A stretch of 64,000 nucleotides of DNA from the NCBI GenBank assembly GCA_030562215.1, contig JAUPFL010000001.1, forward strand, positions 2,220,501 to 2,284,500, given 5' to 3'. Positions 10,388 to 18,924 of this stretch are shown one piece after another; position 1 is the first letter of the stretch, and each line of letters opens with the position of its first letter. This stretch comes from Peribacillus frigoritolerans. GTDB lineage: Bacteria > Bacillota > Bacilli > Bacillales > DSM-1321. The position numbers and the translations under genes are program-made. The notes beneath the pieces are model-generated. The model searched no databases and was not told where the DNA came from. It was given only the letters and a program-made list of their open reading frames with translations.

Positions 10388-10604
10388 TTCCGCTAAATGG
10401 AGGTTTGGAAATTCCGATAGGGATTGCGCGAAAGGGGAGATTGGGCTTTCGTTCGGAAACTACAGGCAGTGATAAATGAAAGTATAATGTGCTGATTTTT
10501 TTTACATTAATGTTTCCAAAGGAAGTTTCATATCTTTAAAGAGGCATTCACTTTAATTAAAAGGAATGGGACATGGAGTTTTTGGTTTATATTCTTTTTT
10601 AAGA

Positions 10605-10633
10605 TTGACAGTGAGAATCATTTTCATTAAACT
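10605..10633 (+). promoter_or_regulatory. Promoter with Fur box for the siderophore cassette
   Basis: TTGACA (10605-10610) and TAAACT (10628-10633) are 17 bp apart. Between them lies TGAGAATCATTTTCA (10612-10626), a 7-1-7 inverted repeat matching the Fur consensus with one mismatch between arms. An iron-loaded Fur dimer here would block RNA polymerase directly. Confidence 0.75.
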
Positions 10634-10664
10634 GGTATTATTAGACTAAAAGGGGAGTATTTTA

Positions 10665-11489
10665 ATGCGACCAGCTATTAACACTCAGTCTTTATCGCTC
10701 GGTTATGGTGATAAATTAATAATAAATGATATGAATATAGAAATACCCAAAGGGGAAATCACCGTGTTCATCGGTGCTAATGGATGTGGAAAATCAACAC
10801 TTCTAAGGTCTGTTGCCCGATTGTTAAAACCTCAATCAGGCTCGGTCTTGCTCGAAGGCAAAGCAATCTCAACCATGTCATCGAAGGATGTAGCGAGAAA
10901 GATGGCGATTCTTCCGCAATCCCCGGTTGCTCCTGAAGGGCTTACAGTCTATCAACTTGTTAAACAAGGAAGATACCCTTATCAAAGTTGGTTGAAACAG
11001 TGGAGTTCCGTGGATGAAGAAAAAGTTCAAAAGGCGATTGAAGCAACGAATCTGACCGATTTAAAGGATCAGGCAGTCGATGAACTATCGGGAGGCCAGA
11101 AGCAACGGGCATGGATAGCAATGACGCTTGCTCAGGATACGGATGTCATTTTGTTGGATGAACCGACTACATATCTTGATATGACCCATCAGATCGAGAT
11201 TTTGGACTTATTATTCGACTTGAATGAGTTTGAGAACCGAACGATCGTGATGGTGCTTCATGATTTGAATTTAGCGTGCCGTTATGCGGATAATCTGGTG
11301 GCACTTAAAAATGGGGCGATACATGCTCAAGGCCGGCCAGAGGATATCATCACGCCTGAATTGGTACAGCATGTATTCAACATGGAATGTCAAATATCCT
11401 TTGATCCAATTTTCGGCAGTCCCATGTGCGTCCCGTTTGGTAAAGGGCGCTACGCCCAAAGTCAGATAAAAGCGCTGGCCAATGCATAA
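10665..11489 (+). CDS. Siderophore ABC transporter ATP-binding protein (FecE/FhuC type)
   Basis: A 274-residue ATPase that would power ferric-siderophore uptake with separately encoded permease and binding protein. Walker A is GANGCGKST (residues 38-46), then the Q-loop region ILPQSP, the signature ELSGGQKQR, Walker B VILLDEPTTYLD and the H-loop VLHDLN. It starts at ATG 10665 behind AGGGGAG. It overlaps the FhuF-like gene by 8 bases, so the two are an operon under the Fur-box promoter. No permease is in the window, so this resembles the orphan ATPase arrangement of B. subtilis YusV. Confidence 0.88.
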   Translation: MRPAINTQSLSLGYGDKLIINDMNIEIPKGEITVFIGANGCGKSTLLRSVARLLKPQSGSVLLEGKAISTMSSKDVARKMAILPQSPVAPEGLTVYQLVKQGRYPYQSWLKQWSSVDEEKVQKAIEATNLTDLKDQAVDELSGGQKQRAWIAMTLAQDTDVILLDEPTTYLDMTHQIEILDLLFDLNEFENRTIVMVLHDLNLACRYADNLVALKNGAIHAQGRPEDIITPELVQHVFNMECQISFDPIFGSPMCVPFGKGRYAQSQIKALANA

Positions 11490-12177
11490 CCTCACACCAT
11501 CCATTGAAAAAGAGCTGCAGGGATATCGCATATCCTTTAGAGATGAAGCCAATGTTTCCAAGACCTTCAATCATGCTGATGAGCTTATTCAGTATGCACA
11601 AGCCCGCACTGGGGCGGAAACGCCAAGGATAGCCATTTCAATGTGGTTCAGACGCTATGCTTTTTTGTCACGGCACAATTGTACATGTTAAGCAAACATC
11701 GGCTAATCTGGGGAGGCACACTTCAGGACATTGCCGTTTTGGATGATCCAGAAGATGAGCATTGGCTCCCGAATTTTCTGCTGAAAACTAACAGGTGGAG
11801 CAATGTCACGGAAAAGGAAAGCCCTTCTGCCCTCCATTCCATATTGAGCCGCTTTGGTGCTGATGCCATTCGCTACTTTTCCGGAACTGCTAAAATATCG
11901 AAACTAGTACTCTGGGAAAATATTTGGAGCTATACGGTATGGATGTATAGTGAGTTATTGAAGCAAACTGATATAAAGACGCGAGTTGAAAAGGACATTG
12001 AAATGCTGCTTGAAGATGAAGTATGGCTGAATATTGAAACGCGTTCCCCTTTAAACGATTCATTGGGGAAAAAGTGTTCCGGCGTCCATGAATCCTTATA
12101 AACGGGTGACCTGCTGTTTATATTACCGAATTGAGGGCCAGGAAAAGTGCGCGTATTGTCCGAACAAAAACTGTTGA
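11482..12177 (+). CDS. FhuF-like siderophore reductase, [2Fe-2S], three frameshifts
   Basis: A protein of about 232 residues whose reconstructed C-terminus reads TCCLYYRIEGQEKCAYCP, the CC-x10-C-x2-C cysteine pattern of FhuF-type [2Fe-2S] siderophore-interacting proteins. These reduce ferric siderophores in the cytosol to release iron. It starts at ATG 11482, overlapping the upstream ATPase gene. Breaks near 11660 (T run), 12050 (CTTTAAA) and 12090 (CCATG) are each repaired by one base. Translational coupling to the ATPase and the shared Fur box support the iron role. Confidence 0.8.
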
Positions 12178-12196
12178 AATAGATTTGATTGGAGAG

Positions 12197-12224
12197 CCAG
12201 GCTTGGGTTCAAGCCTGGTTTTCT
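12197..12224 (+). terminator. Terminator of the siderophore cassette
   Basis: Stem CCAGGCTTG with CAAGCCTGG, loop GGTT, then TTTTCTT. Confidence 0.85.
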
Positions 12225-12355
12225 TGTGGAGTGATAAGAGACGGCCAGCTTTAAGCTTTTCCTGTCCATTGTCTATCACTTATTAACGAAAACTAAACGC
12301 ACTAACGAGATTGGTATGTTATAATGTTGATATTTAATTGAACGGAGGCAGTCGC

Positions 12356-13294
12356 ATGGGAAATGGGATCATACACTACGGAATTGGTGAAGTAGTAGAT
12401 ATATATATGTACATTAAAACGAGTACAAAAGCGGTGGCAAGTAATGGAAAGCCGTTTTTAACATTGATTTTGTGCGATAAAACCGGGGAGATAGAGGCAA
12501 AGCTATGGGATGTTTCCGAGGCTGATGAGAAAACATACAGTGCGGAAGCAACAGTGAGGGTTCAAGGGGAAGTCCAGAATTATCGAGGACGCAGCCAATT
12601 GAAAATCCGTAATATTAGAATTACTTCAGATACTGATGGGGTCACGAAAGCCGATTTAATTCAAACGGCGCCTTTAAGTCAGGAAGAAATGATGGAAACC
12701 ATCACTCAATTCATTTTTGAAATGAGGAATCCGAATATCCAAAGGGTGACTAGGCATCTCATTAAAAAATATCAGAATGAATTCCTGACGTTTCCTGCTG
12801 CCACCAAGAACCATCATGAGTATATGTCGGGACTGGCCTATCACGTTGTATCGATGCTAGGGCTGGCTAAGGCCATTTCAACCCTATATCCTTCGCTCAA
12901 TAAGGATCTTTTGTATGCAGGAGTCATTCTGCATGACCTTGGAAAGGTACATGAGCTATCTGGACCTGTTTCGACTGTTTATACTGTGGAAGGGAACTTG
13001 TTGGGACATATCACCATCATGGTGAATGAAGTCGGTAAAGCTGCAGAGGAATTAGGCATTGAAGCGGAAGAAATCATGATTCTCAAGCACTTGATATTAA
13101 GCCACCATGGTAAAGCTGAGTGGGGCAGTCCCAAGCCGCCAATGGTTAGGGAAGCGGAAGTGCTGCATTATATTGATAATATGGATGCCAAGATAAATAT
13201 GATGGACCGGGCCTTGGAAAAAGTGAAACCGGGTGAATTTACGGAAAGAGTCTTCGCGCTCGATAATCGTTCATTCTATAAACCAACATTTTAA
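12356..13294 (+). CDS. yhaM: 3'-5' exoribonuclease YhaM
   Basis: A 312-residue nuclease with an N-terminal OB fold (about residues 12-95) and a C-terminal HD domain. HD-metal motifs seen are [20 protein letters not shown] and [17 protein letters not shown]. It closely matches B. subtilis YhaM in length and ending (NRSFYKPTF). ATG 12356 follows GGAGG; the upstream TTG 12338 is open but lacks a ribosome site. In B. subtilis it is the third gene of yhaONM; here a zincin gene and an iron cassette separate it from yhaN, and it has its own promoter region. Confidence 0.95.
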   Translation: MGNGIIHYGIGEVVDIYMYIKTSTKAVASNGKPFLTLILCDKTGEIEAKLWDVSEADEKTYSAEATVRVQGEVQNYRGRSQLKIRNIRITSDTDGVTKADLIQTAPLSQEEMMETITQFIFEMRNPNIQRVTRHLIKKYQNEFLTFPAATKNHHEYMSGLAYHVVSMLGLAKAISTLYPSLNKDLLYAGVILHDLGKVHELSGPVSTVYTVEGNLLGHITIMVNEVGKAAEELGIEAEEIMILKHLILSHHGKAEWGSPKPPMVREAEVLHYIDNMDAKINMMDRALEKVKPGEFTERVFALDNRSFYKPTF

Positions 13295-13298
13295 TGAA

Positions 13299-13338
13299 AT
13301 ATGCTTCTTTCTCGATGGAGAAAGAAGCATATTTTTTT
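13299..13338 (+). terminator. Terminator of yhaM
   Basis: A 15-bp perfect stem ATATGCTTCTTTCTC with its complement, loop GATG, then a T-run. Confidence 0.9.
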
Positions 13339-13392
13339 GTTCGTGCATATTCTCTAGTAAATGAATAGTAGATTTTTTGGGAGGGAATGGAC

Positions 13393-13575
13393 ATGCCAAT
13401 TTGGATCTGGTTCGTGTTTATTGGGATAATTGTCAGTGCAGTCATGTCAATTTGGACAGCTAGGCAGGAACGCCTCATAGATGATGCTTGGATTGAAAAG
13501 GAAGGCCAGAAATACATTGAACGCATGGAAGAAGAGCGCGAGAGGCGTAAAAAGGATATAAATCAGGGAGCATAG
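13393..13575 (+). CDS. yhaL: Sporulation-linked membrane protein YhaL
   Basis: A 60-residue protein with one N-terminal membrane segment (IWIWFVFIGIIVSAVMSIW) and a charged cytosolic tail rich in Glu and Arg (EEERERRKK), as in the YhaL family. ATG 13393 is preferred over 13387 because GGGAGGG at 13379 then has 7-base spacing. It sits between yhaM and prsA as in B. subtilis. The molecular role is not known. Confidence 0.8.
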   Translation: MPIWIWFVFIGIIVSAVMSIWTARQERLIDDAWIEKEGQKYIERMEEERERRKKDINQGA

Positions 13576-13590
13576 CTCGAATGATGAAAA

Positions 13591-13620
13591 AAAAGCGACA
13601 GGTAAAGTCCTGTCGCTTTT
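13591..13620. terminator. Bidirectional terminator between yhaL and prsA
   Basis: AAAAGCGACAGG with CCTGTCGCTTTT, loop TAAAGT. A-run on one side and T-run on the other serve both convergent genes. Confidence 0.9.
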
Positions 13621-13630
13621 TACTATTCAA

Positions 13631-14497
13631 TTATTTTTCAGCATTGGCTGCGTCACCAGAAGTGATGGCATCTTTTAGATCTTTATCTTTAATCTTCACG
13701 TCCGCTTTTTTGACTTCTGAATTCAAAATGTCCTGAACTTTAGTTTGGTCAATTTGAGCGACTTTCAAATCATATTCAAGATCTTTTTTCATATCTTCGT
13801 ATGATTCTTTTTCTTTTGTATCAAGAAGTTGGATGATGTGGTAGCCATAATCGGATTTAATCGGCTTGCTGATTTCATCTTTCTTCATTTTGTAAGCTTG
13901 CTCTTCAAATGCAGGCACCATTTCACCTTGTCCGAACCAGCCTAGCTCCCCGCCTTTTTCAGCTGTGCCTGTATCCGTTGAATATTCTTTGGCAAGTTTG
14001 GCGAAGTCTTCACCTTTGTCCAATTTAGCTTTTACTTCGTTGGCCGTTTTTTCGTCTTCCACGAGAATATGTCTCGCTTTGATTTGTGGTTTATAGTCTT
14101 CATAAGCTTTTTTCACATCAGCTTCTTTGACTTTGATATCGGCAACGGCTGCTTTTTCTTGAAGCATGCCGATTTTAAGTGCACGTTTAAGATCATCTTC
14201 GCTCTTATATCCGGAAGAGGCCAGGGCCGTTTCGAAATTTTCACCCATTTGCTTTTTAAGTTCGTCCGTTTTAGCTTTAACTTCTTTATCCGTTACTGTA
14301 TATTTTTCAGAAAGAACTTTTTCATAAACAAGTTCTTGAAGAACGGTTTCACCATAACGGTCTTTCATTACATTGTAAAATTCTTCTTTAGTTATATCCC
14401 CCGCTTTAGTTTCCACGACTGCTTCCTTGTCGCTGTTGCATGCTGTAAGTCCGATCAGCCCTGCAGTAACAGCAATCGATAATGCCCACTTCTTCAT
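13631..14497 (-). CDS. prsA: Extracytoplasmic foldase lipoprotein PrsA
   Basis: A 288-residue lipoprotein that folds secreted proteins at the outer face of the membrane. The signal peptide [20 protein letters not shown] ends in a lipobox with Cys20 as the acylation site. The parvulin peptidyl-prolyl isomerase domain spans about residues 135-230 ([37 protein letters not shown]). The Lys-rich tails are typical. It starts at 14497. ScoC, encoded nearby, is a regulator of secreted proteases, whose folding needs PrsA in B. subtilis. Confidence 0.96.
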   Translation of the reverse strand: MKKWALSIAVTAGLIGLTACNSDKEAVVETKAGDITKEEFYNVMKDRYGETVLQELVYEKVLSEKYTVTDKEVKAKTDELKKQMGENFETALASSGYKSEDDLKRALKIGMLQEKAAVADIKVKEADVKKAYEDYKPQIKARHILVEDEKTANEVKAKLDKGEDFAKLAKEYSTDTGTAEKGGELGWFGQGEMVPAFEEQAYKMKKDEISKPIKSDYGYHIIQLLDTKEKESYEDMKKDLEYDLKVAQIDQTKVQDILNSEVKKADVKIKDKDLKDAITSGDAANAEK

Positions 14498-14697
14498 AAA
14501 AACAACTCCTAGTTATAAGTTTCTGGTTTGCTATTTTTTCGTATTTCCACAAAATTAACTATAACATATTCTGGTTACTTTACAAAAAATAATATATTGG
14601 TGCGTGAATAAGAATTTTTTGAAAAATGGGTGTACGCCTACCCAGATATTAATCCATTACATATGATAAATCGAGGACAACAAAAGGGGGTAGCATA

Positions 14698-14781
14698 ATG
14701 GGTAATGGATTTAACGGCGGCTTCGCTTTGTTAGTGGTGTTATTCATTTTATTAATAATTGTAGGAGCAGCCTATTGCTAA
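14698..14781 (+). CDS. YjcZ-family sporulation peptide (first copy)
   Basis: A 27-residue peptide MGNGFNGGFALLVVLFILLI followed by IVGAAYC: a Gly-rich head and one membrane segment, typical of the YjcZ family found in spore formers. It starts at 14698 behind AAAGGGGG. It pairs with a second copy 185 bases downstream. Confidence 0.85.
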   Translation: MGNGFNGGFALLVVLFILLIIVGAAYC

Positions 14782-14966
14782 TCGGCTGCAAAATTACTAA
14801 TGGAAAGAGCCCACTCCTTTTGCCATGAAGTTGAATAGGATAGGGTAGCCGCTCAACAAAAAAGATTTAAGTGATTCTCAAGCTAAGAAAGGAATGGAAT
14901 CCTTTTGGCGGATATAAGAGTGTGCATTAAATTACTATTACTTAAGAATGGAAAGGAGGAAGATCA

Positions 14967-15050
14967 ATGTCTGGAGGAATAGGTGGAGGCTTTGCTCTAA
15001 TTGTCGTTCTTTTCATCCTGTTAGTCATCATTGGAGCTTCTTGGTTATAA
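14967..15050 (+). CDS. YjcZ-family sporulation peptide (second copy)
   Basis: A 27-residue peptide beginning MSGGIGGGFALIVVLF and ending IIGASWL, behind AAAGGAGGAAG. It has the same head-plus-membrane-helix build as the first copy, so this is a tandem pair with diverged sequence. It is followed directly by a terminator. Confidence 0.88.
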   Translation: MSGGIGGGFALIVVLFILLVIIGASWL

Positions 15051-15064
15051 ACTCATAAACAAAA

Positions 15065-15092
15065 GGCGAAGCTGCTGCTTCGCCCTTTTTCT
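15065..15092 (+). terminator. Terminator of the YjcZ pair
   Basis: GGCGAAGC with GCTTCGCC, loop TGCT, then CTTTTTC. Confidence 0.88.
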
Positions 15093-15161
15093 TTATGTGG
15101 ATAATGCTCCGGGTATCACCAATGTATGTAACAAATGATGGCCATCATTTGTTGCTCATCT

Positions 15162-15344
15162 CTACGTATACAAAATTTCAATATAGGAGGATAATAACAT
15201 AATAGTAATTAATACATTAATGGTCCTGAATACTTTAGGCTGCCGGTCTTCAGCAATTTCCTTTTGAATGCATAAAGAGTTTGTCATTCTATTAATATTA
15301 TAAAAGATCAAAATAGCAAAAATAATAAACCAGAACGAGATCAA
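15162..15344 (-). CDS. Small hypothetical membrane protein
   Basis: A 60-residue open frame from TTG 15344, behind GGAGGG at 15354-15360. It has two hydrophobic stretches (FWFIIFAILIFY and TINVLITIMLLSSYI) joined by a charged link. No family is recognised. The good ribosome site supports translation. It lies downstream of the DUF3267-type gene on the same strand. Confidence 0.5.
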   Translation of the reverse strand: MISFWFIIFAILIFYNINRMTNSLCIQKEIAEDRQPKVFRTINVLITIMLLSSYIEILYT

Positions 15345-15452
15345 AACCTAAAATCCCTCCTTGCAAAACATCATGTATAAATACGATACCAAATTATAAT
15401 GAAAAAAGATACCTAAAAATCTTATCAGGCATCTTTATGAATGAATAAGAAA

Positions 15453-15992
15453 TCACTTTTGAATAAGTATATCGTATCCTTCGAGATGTTCCTCGATAAA
15501 AGAATGCCTTGGGGAACCAACCAGGTTTTTTATATAAATAAAATCCGATACGCATAATCCGGTGTGCAGGGATAATAAAATAGTGAAATAATGGATGTAA
15601 TGCGGAAAACTAAGGGCACAACCAATCAATATGACAGACATAAAGAAGAAAGGGAACACAAGGGTCAAGAGATAAAGATGCTTTCGAATCGGATCATGCA
15701 CATTGACTCTGCATGTAAGCACCAGGTTCCACTTCAAGGACCAAGAAGTTTTTACTTTTTTACATAATAATCGTAAAGGTAGATAGTGTAATAGTTTGTG
15801 AACAGGATATAATAAGAGCAATAGGCTAAAAAATACCATTGTTTGATCGCCATACAAAATAACATGGGTTGAAAAGACACTTAGTAATGTATAGATCAGA
15901 ACAAAAGACACCAATATAGTAAAAACTGAAAAAAAGAGCAGACGGCAATTCCCATATTGTTTTGCCATGTCAATCGTTTTCCACGAATTCAT
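15453..15992 (-). CDS. DUF3267-type membrane protein (YhaJ-like)
   Basis: A 179-residue membrane protein with about four hydrophobic segments (LLFFSVFTILVSFVLIY, VFFSLLLLLYPVHKLLH, LTLVFPFFFMSVILIG, YFTILLSLHTGLCVSDFIYI). The VHKLLHYLPL and HTGLCVSDF blocks resemble DUF3267 proteins, possibly metallopeptidase-like. ATG 15992 is chosen because GGAGGG lies upstream and MNSWKTIDM matches the expected start; the open frame runs further to 16061. In B. subtilis yhaJ sits at this place, between prsA and yhaI. The function is unknown. Confidence 0.65.
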   Translation of the reverse strand: MNSWKTIDMAKQYGNCRLLFFSVFTILVSFVLIYTLLSVFSTHVILYGDQTMVFFSLLLLLYPVHKLLHYLPLRLLCKKVKTSWSLKWNLVLTCRVNVHDPIRKHLYLLTLVFPFFFMSVILIGCALSFPHYIHYFTILLSLHTGLCVSDFIYIKNLVGSPRHSFIEEHLEGYDILIQK

Positions 15993-16234
15993 TTCGAAAT
16001 CAGCCCTCCAAAGCTGTTGAATATACTTACATACATTACGATGAATGGGTGGAAAAAGCAATGAAATTCTTGGATTAAATTTAAGATAAAATCACTTTAG
16101 TGTCAAAGTATGCTAAGGGCGTTTAAGGCCAGGTTTTAAACAAGGGAACAGGCGGATTACTGAGTGTGAAAAATCAAAAATTGGTTATAAGCCTTTTATG
16201 TTAAATTGAATGATCGATTGGGGATTAGTGATGT

Positions 16235-16561
16235 ATGAAAAATATAAATGAAGAAATGGAAATGCTCCGTTTTCATCAGCGGCTTTTATTAAACCTTATA
16301 CGCAATCCGGAGGCAAAGTTGGACTATCTATTTGTGGAAAAAAATTTCACGAAGAAGGAAGCGGAAGAATTATTGGAAACATGTGATATTCTGAGCAAAC
16401 GCTATGAAATAGAAAAAGCGGAAGGGTATATGAACTTTCGACCGCTTTTTAATCAATTTGAAAGAAAGGTTAATCCAAAAATAACTACAAAGGAATGTAT
16501 TGATGCATGCATCTCACAGGGTTTATATGTATCATTCATGAAGGAAATGGATAGAGTATGA
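16235..16561 (+). CDS. yhaI: YhaI family protein (DUF1878)
   Basis: A 108-residue soluble protein. The early segment EMEMLRFHQRLLLNLI and the C-terminal ECIDACISQGLYVSFMKEM fit the DUF1878 (YhaI) family. It is all-alpha by eye, with no cysteine cluster or membrane segment. It is convergent with scoC, as in B. subtilis. No function is established. Confidence 0.85.
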   Translation: MKNINEEMEMLRFHQRLLLNLIRNPEAKLDYLFVEKNFTKKEAEELLETCDILSKRYEIEKAEGYMNFRPLFNQFERKVNPKITTKECIDACISQGLYVSFMKEMDRV

Positions 16562-16600
16562 GATTAAACTGGCTCAGTTTCTTTCTCTATCTTTTTTTTG
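16551..16600. terminator. Terminator between yhaI and scoC
   Basis: GATAGAG pairs with CTCTATC around an inner AAACTGGCTCAGTTT hairpin, followed by TTTTTTTTG on the + strand. It overlaps the yhaI stop. Confidence 0.6.
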
Positions 16601-17140
16601 TGATTTTACCCTCCACGTCAGTAAACTCCTGATCGATGTTATCGAAGGATCGTTCAAAGATTTGCATGAAGTCTTCACCGTATATATTTCGGATGATGGC
16701 CATCATTTCAATCATATCCGGAAACTTGCCATAAAGTTCACGTAATGGAAGTGCACCCGAGAAAGCGGAATTCTTACTTGGGTCGTAAGTTTCCATTAAA
16801 TCAAGCAGAATTTTTTCACCTTCCTCTGTGATCTCTATATACGTATTCCTTTTGTCATTTTCTTTTTTGAAAATGTTAAGTATCCGCGTTCCTCTAATTT
16901 TTTTGAAAAGTTAAATGCAGTAGAAACATGCATGACCCCAAATTTTGCAACATCTGAAATGGAAGAGCCATTAAGGTGGTAGGCTATCCAAAGAATATGG
17001 TGCTCATTGATGTTTAAATCATAGGGCTTGATCCATTGTTGCCAATCTTTTTCAATCGATTTCCATAATGCTTTGCTTAATTGGGCAATTCGTTGACTAA
17101 AAATCATTGCTTCTTTCATAGAATAATTTTTATTCTGCAT
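16587..17140 (-). CDS. scoC: Transition-state regulator ScoC/Hpr, one frameshift
   Basis: MarR-type repressor that in B. subtilis represses extracellular proteases and sporulation genes. The winged-helix block reads [20 protein letters not shown], then [14 protein letters not shown] and [20 protein letters not shown], almost identical to Hpr. The frame breaks near 16866 in an A-run (minus strand); one A restores [17 protein letters not shown] and the C-terminal half. The reconstructed length of about 185 residues is slightly shorter than the 203 of B. subtilis Hpr because the acidic tail is missing. Confidence 0.93.
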
Positions 17141-17326
17141 ATTATGGGCTCACCTACTTATAAGATTCTATATATTTATTATGACAATAAAATAAAAATT
17201 AATAAAGATAAATATTTGCAAAATTTTTAGAAAATTTTAGTTTTTTAATGAATTCTCCATTCTTCTCCAATAAACCATGTAATTTATTGGGAAAAATGGA
17301 GAATCAAGCTTGTGTGACGATGTCAG

Positions 17327-17692
17327 CTATTGATTTTTTGAAGAAGGGGCGGCCGCTTCCAATTCTTTCAATGAATTTTCAATTTCTTGAACGTTCTTCA
17401 ATAATTCATTCTTATTGGGTTCGATTTCCCGCTTCCAGTTCTCGATGACGACCTGAACATCCGAAATGAACGTTTTAATCGTTTCTTTGCTGATTTGTGA
17501 AGCTTCCATCGTGTCATCTTTAATATTCAGCATTTTTACCTTTAACTCATCAATTGTATTCTTAATTTCGTCTGTATTCGTTTTGATGCGGGTCCGTAGG
17601 TCTTTACCTGAACTTGGTGTCGAAAGTAGGGTTGCCGCACCCGCCACTACTGTTCCGGTCAAAAAGCCAATTAGTAATGATTTTGCTTTCAT
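17327..17692 (-). CDS. yhaH: YtxH-domain protein YhaH
   Basis: A 121-residue protein with an N-terminal Gly/Ala-rich membrane segment (LLIGFLTGTVVAGAATLLSTP) followed by the SSGKDLR motif of YtxH proteins and a long amphipathic coiled tail. ATG 17692 follows GAGGTG; an upstream GTG is in frame but lies in the ribosome site. The position between scoC and trpP is as in B. subtilis. It is probably anchored at the membrane inner face. The role is unknown; YtxH proteins are often stress or sporulation linked. Confidence 0.85.
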   Translation of the reverse strand: MKAKSLLIGFLTGTVVAGAATLLSTPSSGKDLRTRIKTNTDEIKNTIDELKVKMLNIKDDTMEASQISKETIKTFISDVQVVIENWKREIEPNKNELLKNVQEIENSLKELEAAAPSSKNQ

Positions 17693-18001
17693 TAGGATCA
17701 CCTCATTTTATAATATGTTTTCGCTTTCCATGGTCTGAATCCCTGCTGCATCAATTGGAAATAATGATAAATAGGGAGAGAAATACTATTGATATCAAAA
17801 TACCATAATTTTCATCCTTATGGAAGAGAATCGACCATTTTATCTTTATATCACAAAAATATTTTTTAAACTTAGAGAGTAAATATATAATATTTAAAAA
17901 TAACTTGAAGCTTTATTAATAATGCTTCATATAAAGGGGAGAGCTGCATATAGATAATAAAAACAAGCTGTCGGAACATGGATGGCACTGGTGGGTTAAT
18001 A

Positions 18002-18181
18002 ATGAAAATCATTTTTTTATTAGGCCTGGTATGCCTGTGCGGAATGGGGTATTTTCTAAGGCTAGCAAAAACTCCTGGCATCTATCCGCCAAGGAGGGTA
18101 CTCCAGGCTAGAGCCTTCGCCATGGGTCTCCCTGGGGTTTTACTGCTTTTCATTTGGTTTATGTGGATATTGATTCATTGA
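18002..18181 (+). CDS. Small hypothetical membrane protein
   Basis: A 59-residue protein from ATG 18002 behind GGTGGG. Two membrane segments (IIFLLGLVCLCGMGYFL and GLPGVLLLFIWFMWILI) flank a basic loop. No family is recognised. It is convergent with trpP and ends shortly before a strong bidirectional hairpin. Confidence 0.55.
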   Translation: MKIIFLLGLVCLCGMGYFLRLAKTPGIYPPRRVLQARAFAMGLPGVLLLFIWFMWILIH

Positions 18182-18231
18182 CCATTGGAGGATGATTCTT
18201 GCTAGAATTCCAGATTCATATGATTGGAAAA

Positions 18232-18260
18232 AAAAGCACCGGAGTTTCCGGTGCTTTTTA
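18232..18260. terminator. Bidirectional terminator next to trpP
   Basis: AAAAGCACCGGA with TCCGGTGCTTTT, 3-base loop. Confidence 0.9.
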
Positions 18261-18279
18261 GGTATGATGATCCTGCTGC

Positions 18280-18798
18280 TTAAGCATTAATGGGTATATT
18301 TGATTTTCTAACGATGCCGTTCACGATTGGATAAATGATGACCATCGCAACTGTATTTAAAAGCACGGCAGGAAGTACAACAGCGCCGAAAAGTGCAACG
18401 AAAGGCCCTGGAAGGGAAACGATATAATAAGCCGAACCAAGGAAGACAGCGCCGGAAATCATTGTTCCAACGGCAGTCAAGATACTAACGGTGACAACGG
18501 ATGTTGAAAACTTCTTAAGACTGATGAATAAAAGGTAAAACAGAAAGGCTGTTGCCAATTTGTCTATGATATTTGGGATCTGTCCTCCTGGAAATGTAGT
18601 TGTCATGGCAGAGATGGCTCCTGCTGCCAGGGCGACAATGAATACATTCTTCTTCGCGGGAAACAGGGTAATCGCCAAAAACATCATTAACAGCATCATA
18701 TCCGGTTTCATGCCAAGGAAGAATCCAGGTACGATAAAATGCAGGGCAGCCCCAATCCCGATTAATAGGGACAGTGACACAAGGGTTTTCGTTTTCAT
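18280..18798 (-). CDS. trpP: Tryptophan transporter TrpP
   Basis: A 172-residue integral membrane protein with about five hydrophobic segments, matching B. subtilis TrpP (YhaG), the predicted tryptophan importer. Recognisable blocks are GIGAALHFIVPGFFLGMKPD, FPGGQIPNIIDKL and SGAVFLGSAYY. It starts at ATG 18798. The leader carries a clean TRAP-binding site right over the ribosome site, so translation should be shut off when tryptophan is plentiful. It is convergent with the small membrane gene at 18002. Confidence 0.93.
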   Translation of the reverse strand: MKTKTLVSLSLLIGIGAALHFIVPGFFLGMKPDMMLLMMFLAITLFPAKKNVFIVALAAGAISAMTTTFPGGQIPNIIDKLATAFLFYLLFISLKKFSTSVVTVSILTAVGTMISGAVFLGSAYYIVSLPGPFVALFGAVVLPAVLLNTVAMVIIYPIVNGIVRKSNIPINA

Positions 18799-18801
18799 TT
18801 A

Positions 18802-18829
18802 CTCATCTCTCCTATTCTCATCTCAACTA
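18802..18829 (-). promoter_or_regulatory. TRAP (MtrB) binding site in the trpP leader
   Basis: On the minus strand the leader reads as six triplets UAG, GAG, GAG, UAG, GAG, GAG, each separated by exactly two bases (5-base period), ending three bases before the trpP AUG. This is the known TRAP-RNA pattern. It covers the Shine-Dalgarno region, so bound TRAP would block ribosome entry. Confidence 0.88.
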
Positions 18830-18924
18830 ACAGCTTTTCTTCAACAATGCACTATTGCCTGTTGCAAGAAGTTTAAAATAGTATATCATAAGACCTATTT
18901 TTTTAGAAGTTATATTTGTTTGAA

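Noticed and set aside
17250..17305. Long imperfect hairpin between yhaH and scoC as a terminator
   Set aside because: Arms are interrupted by internal mismatches and neither strand has a T-run after the stem.
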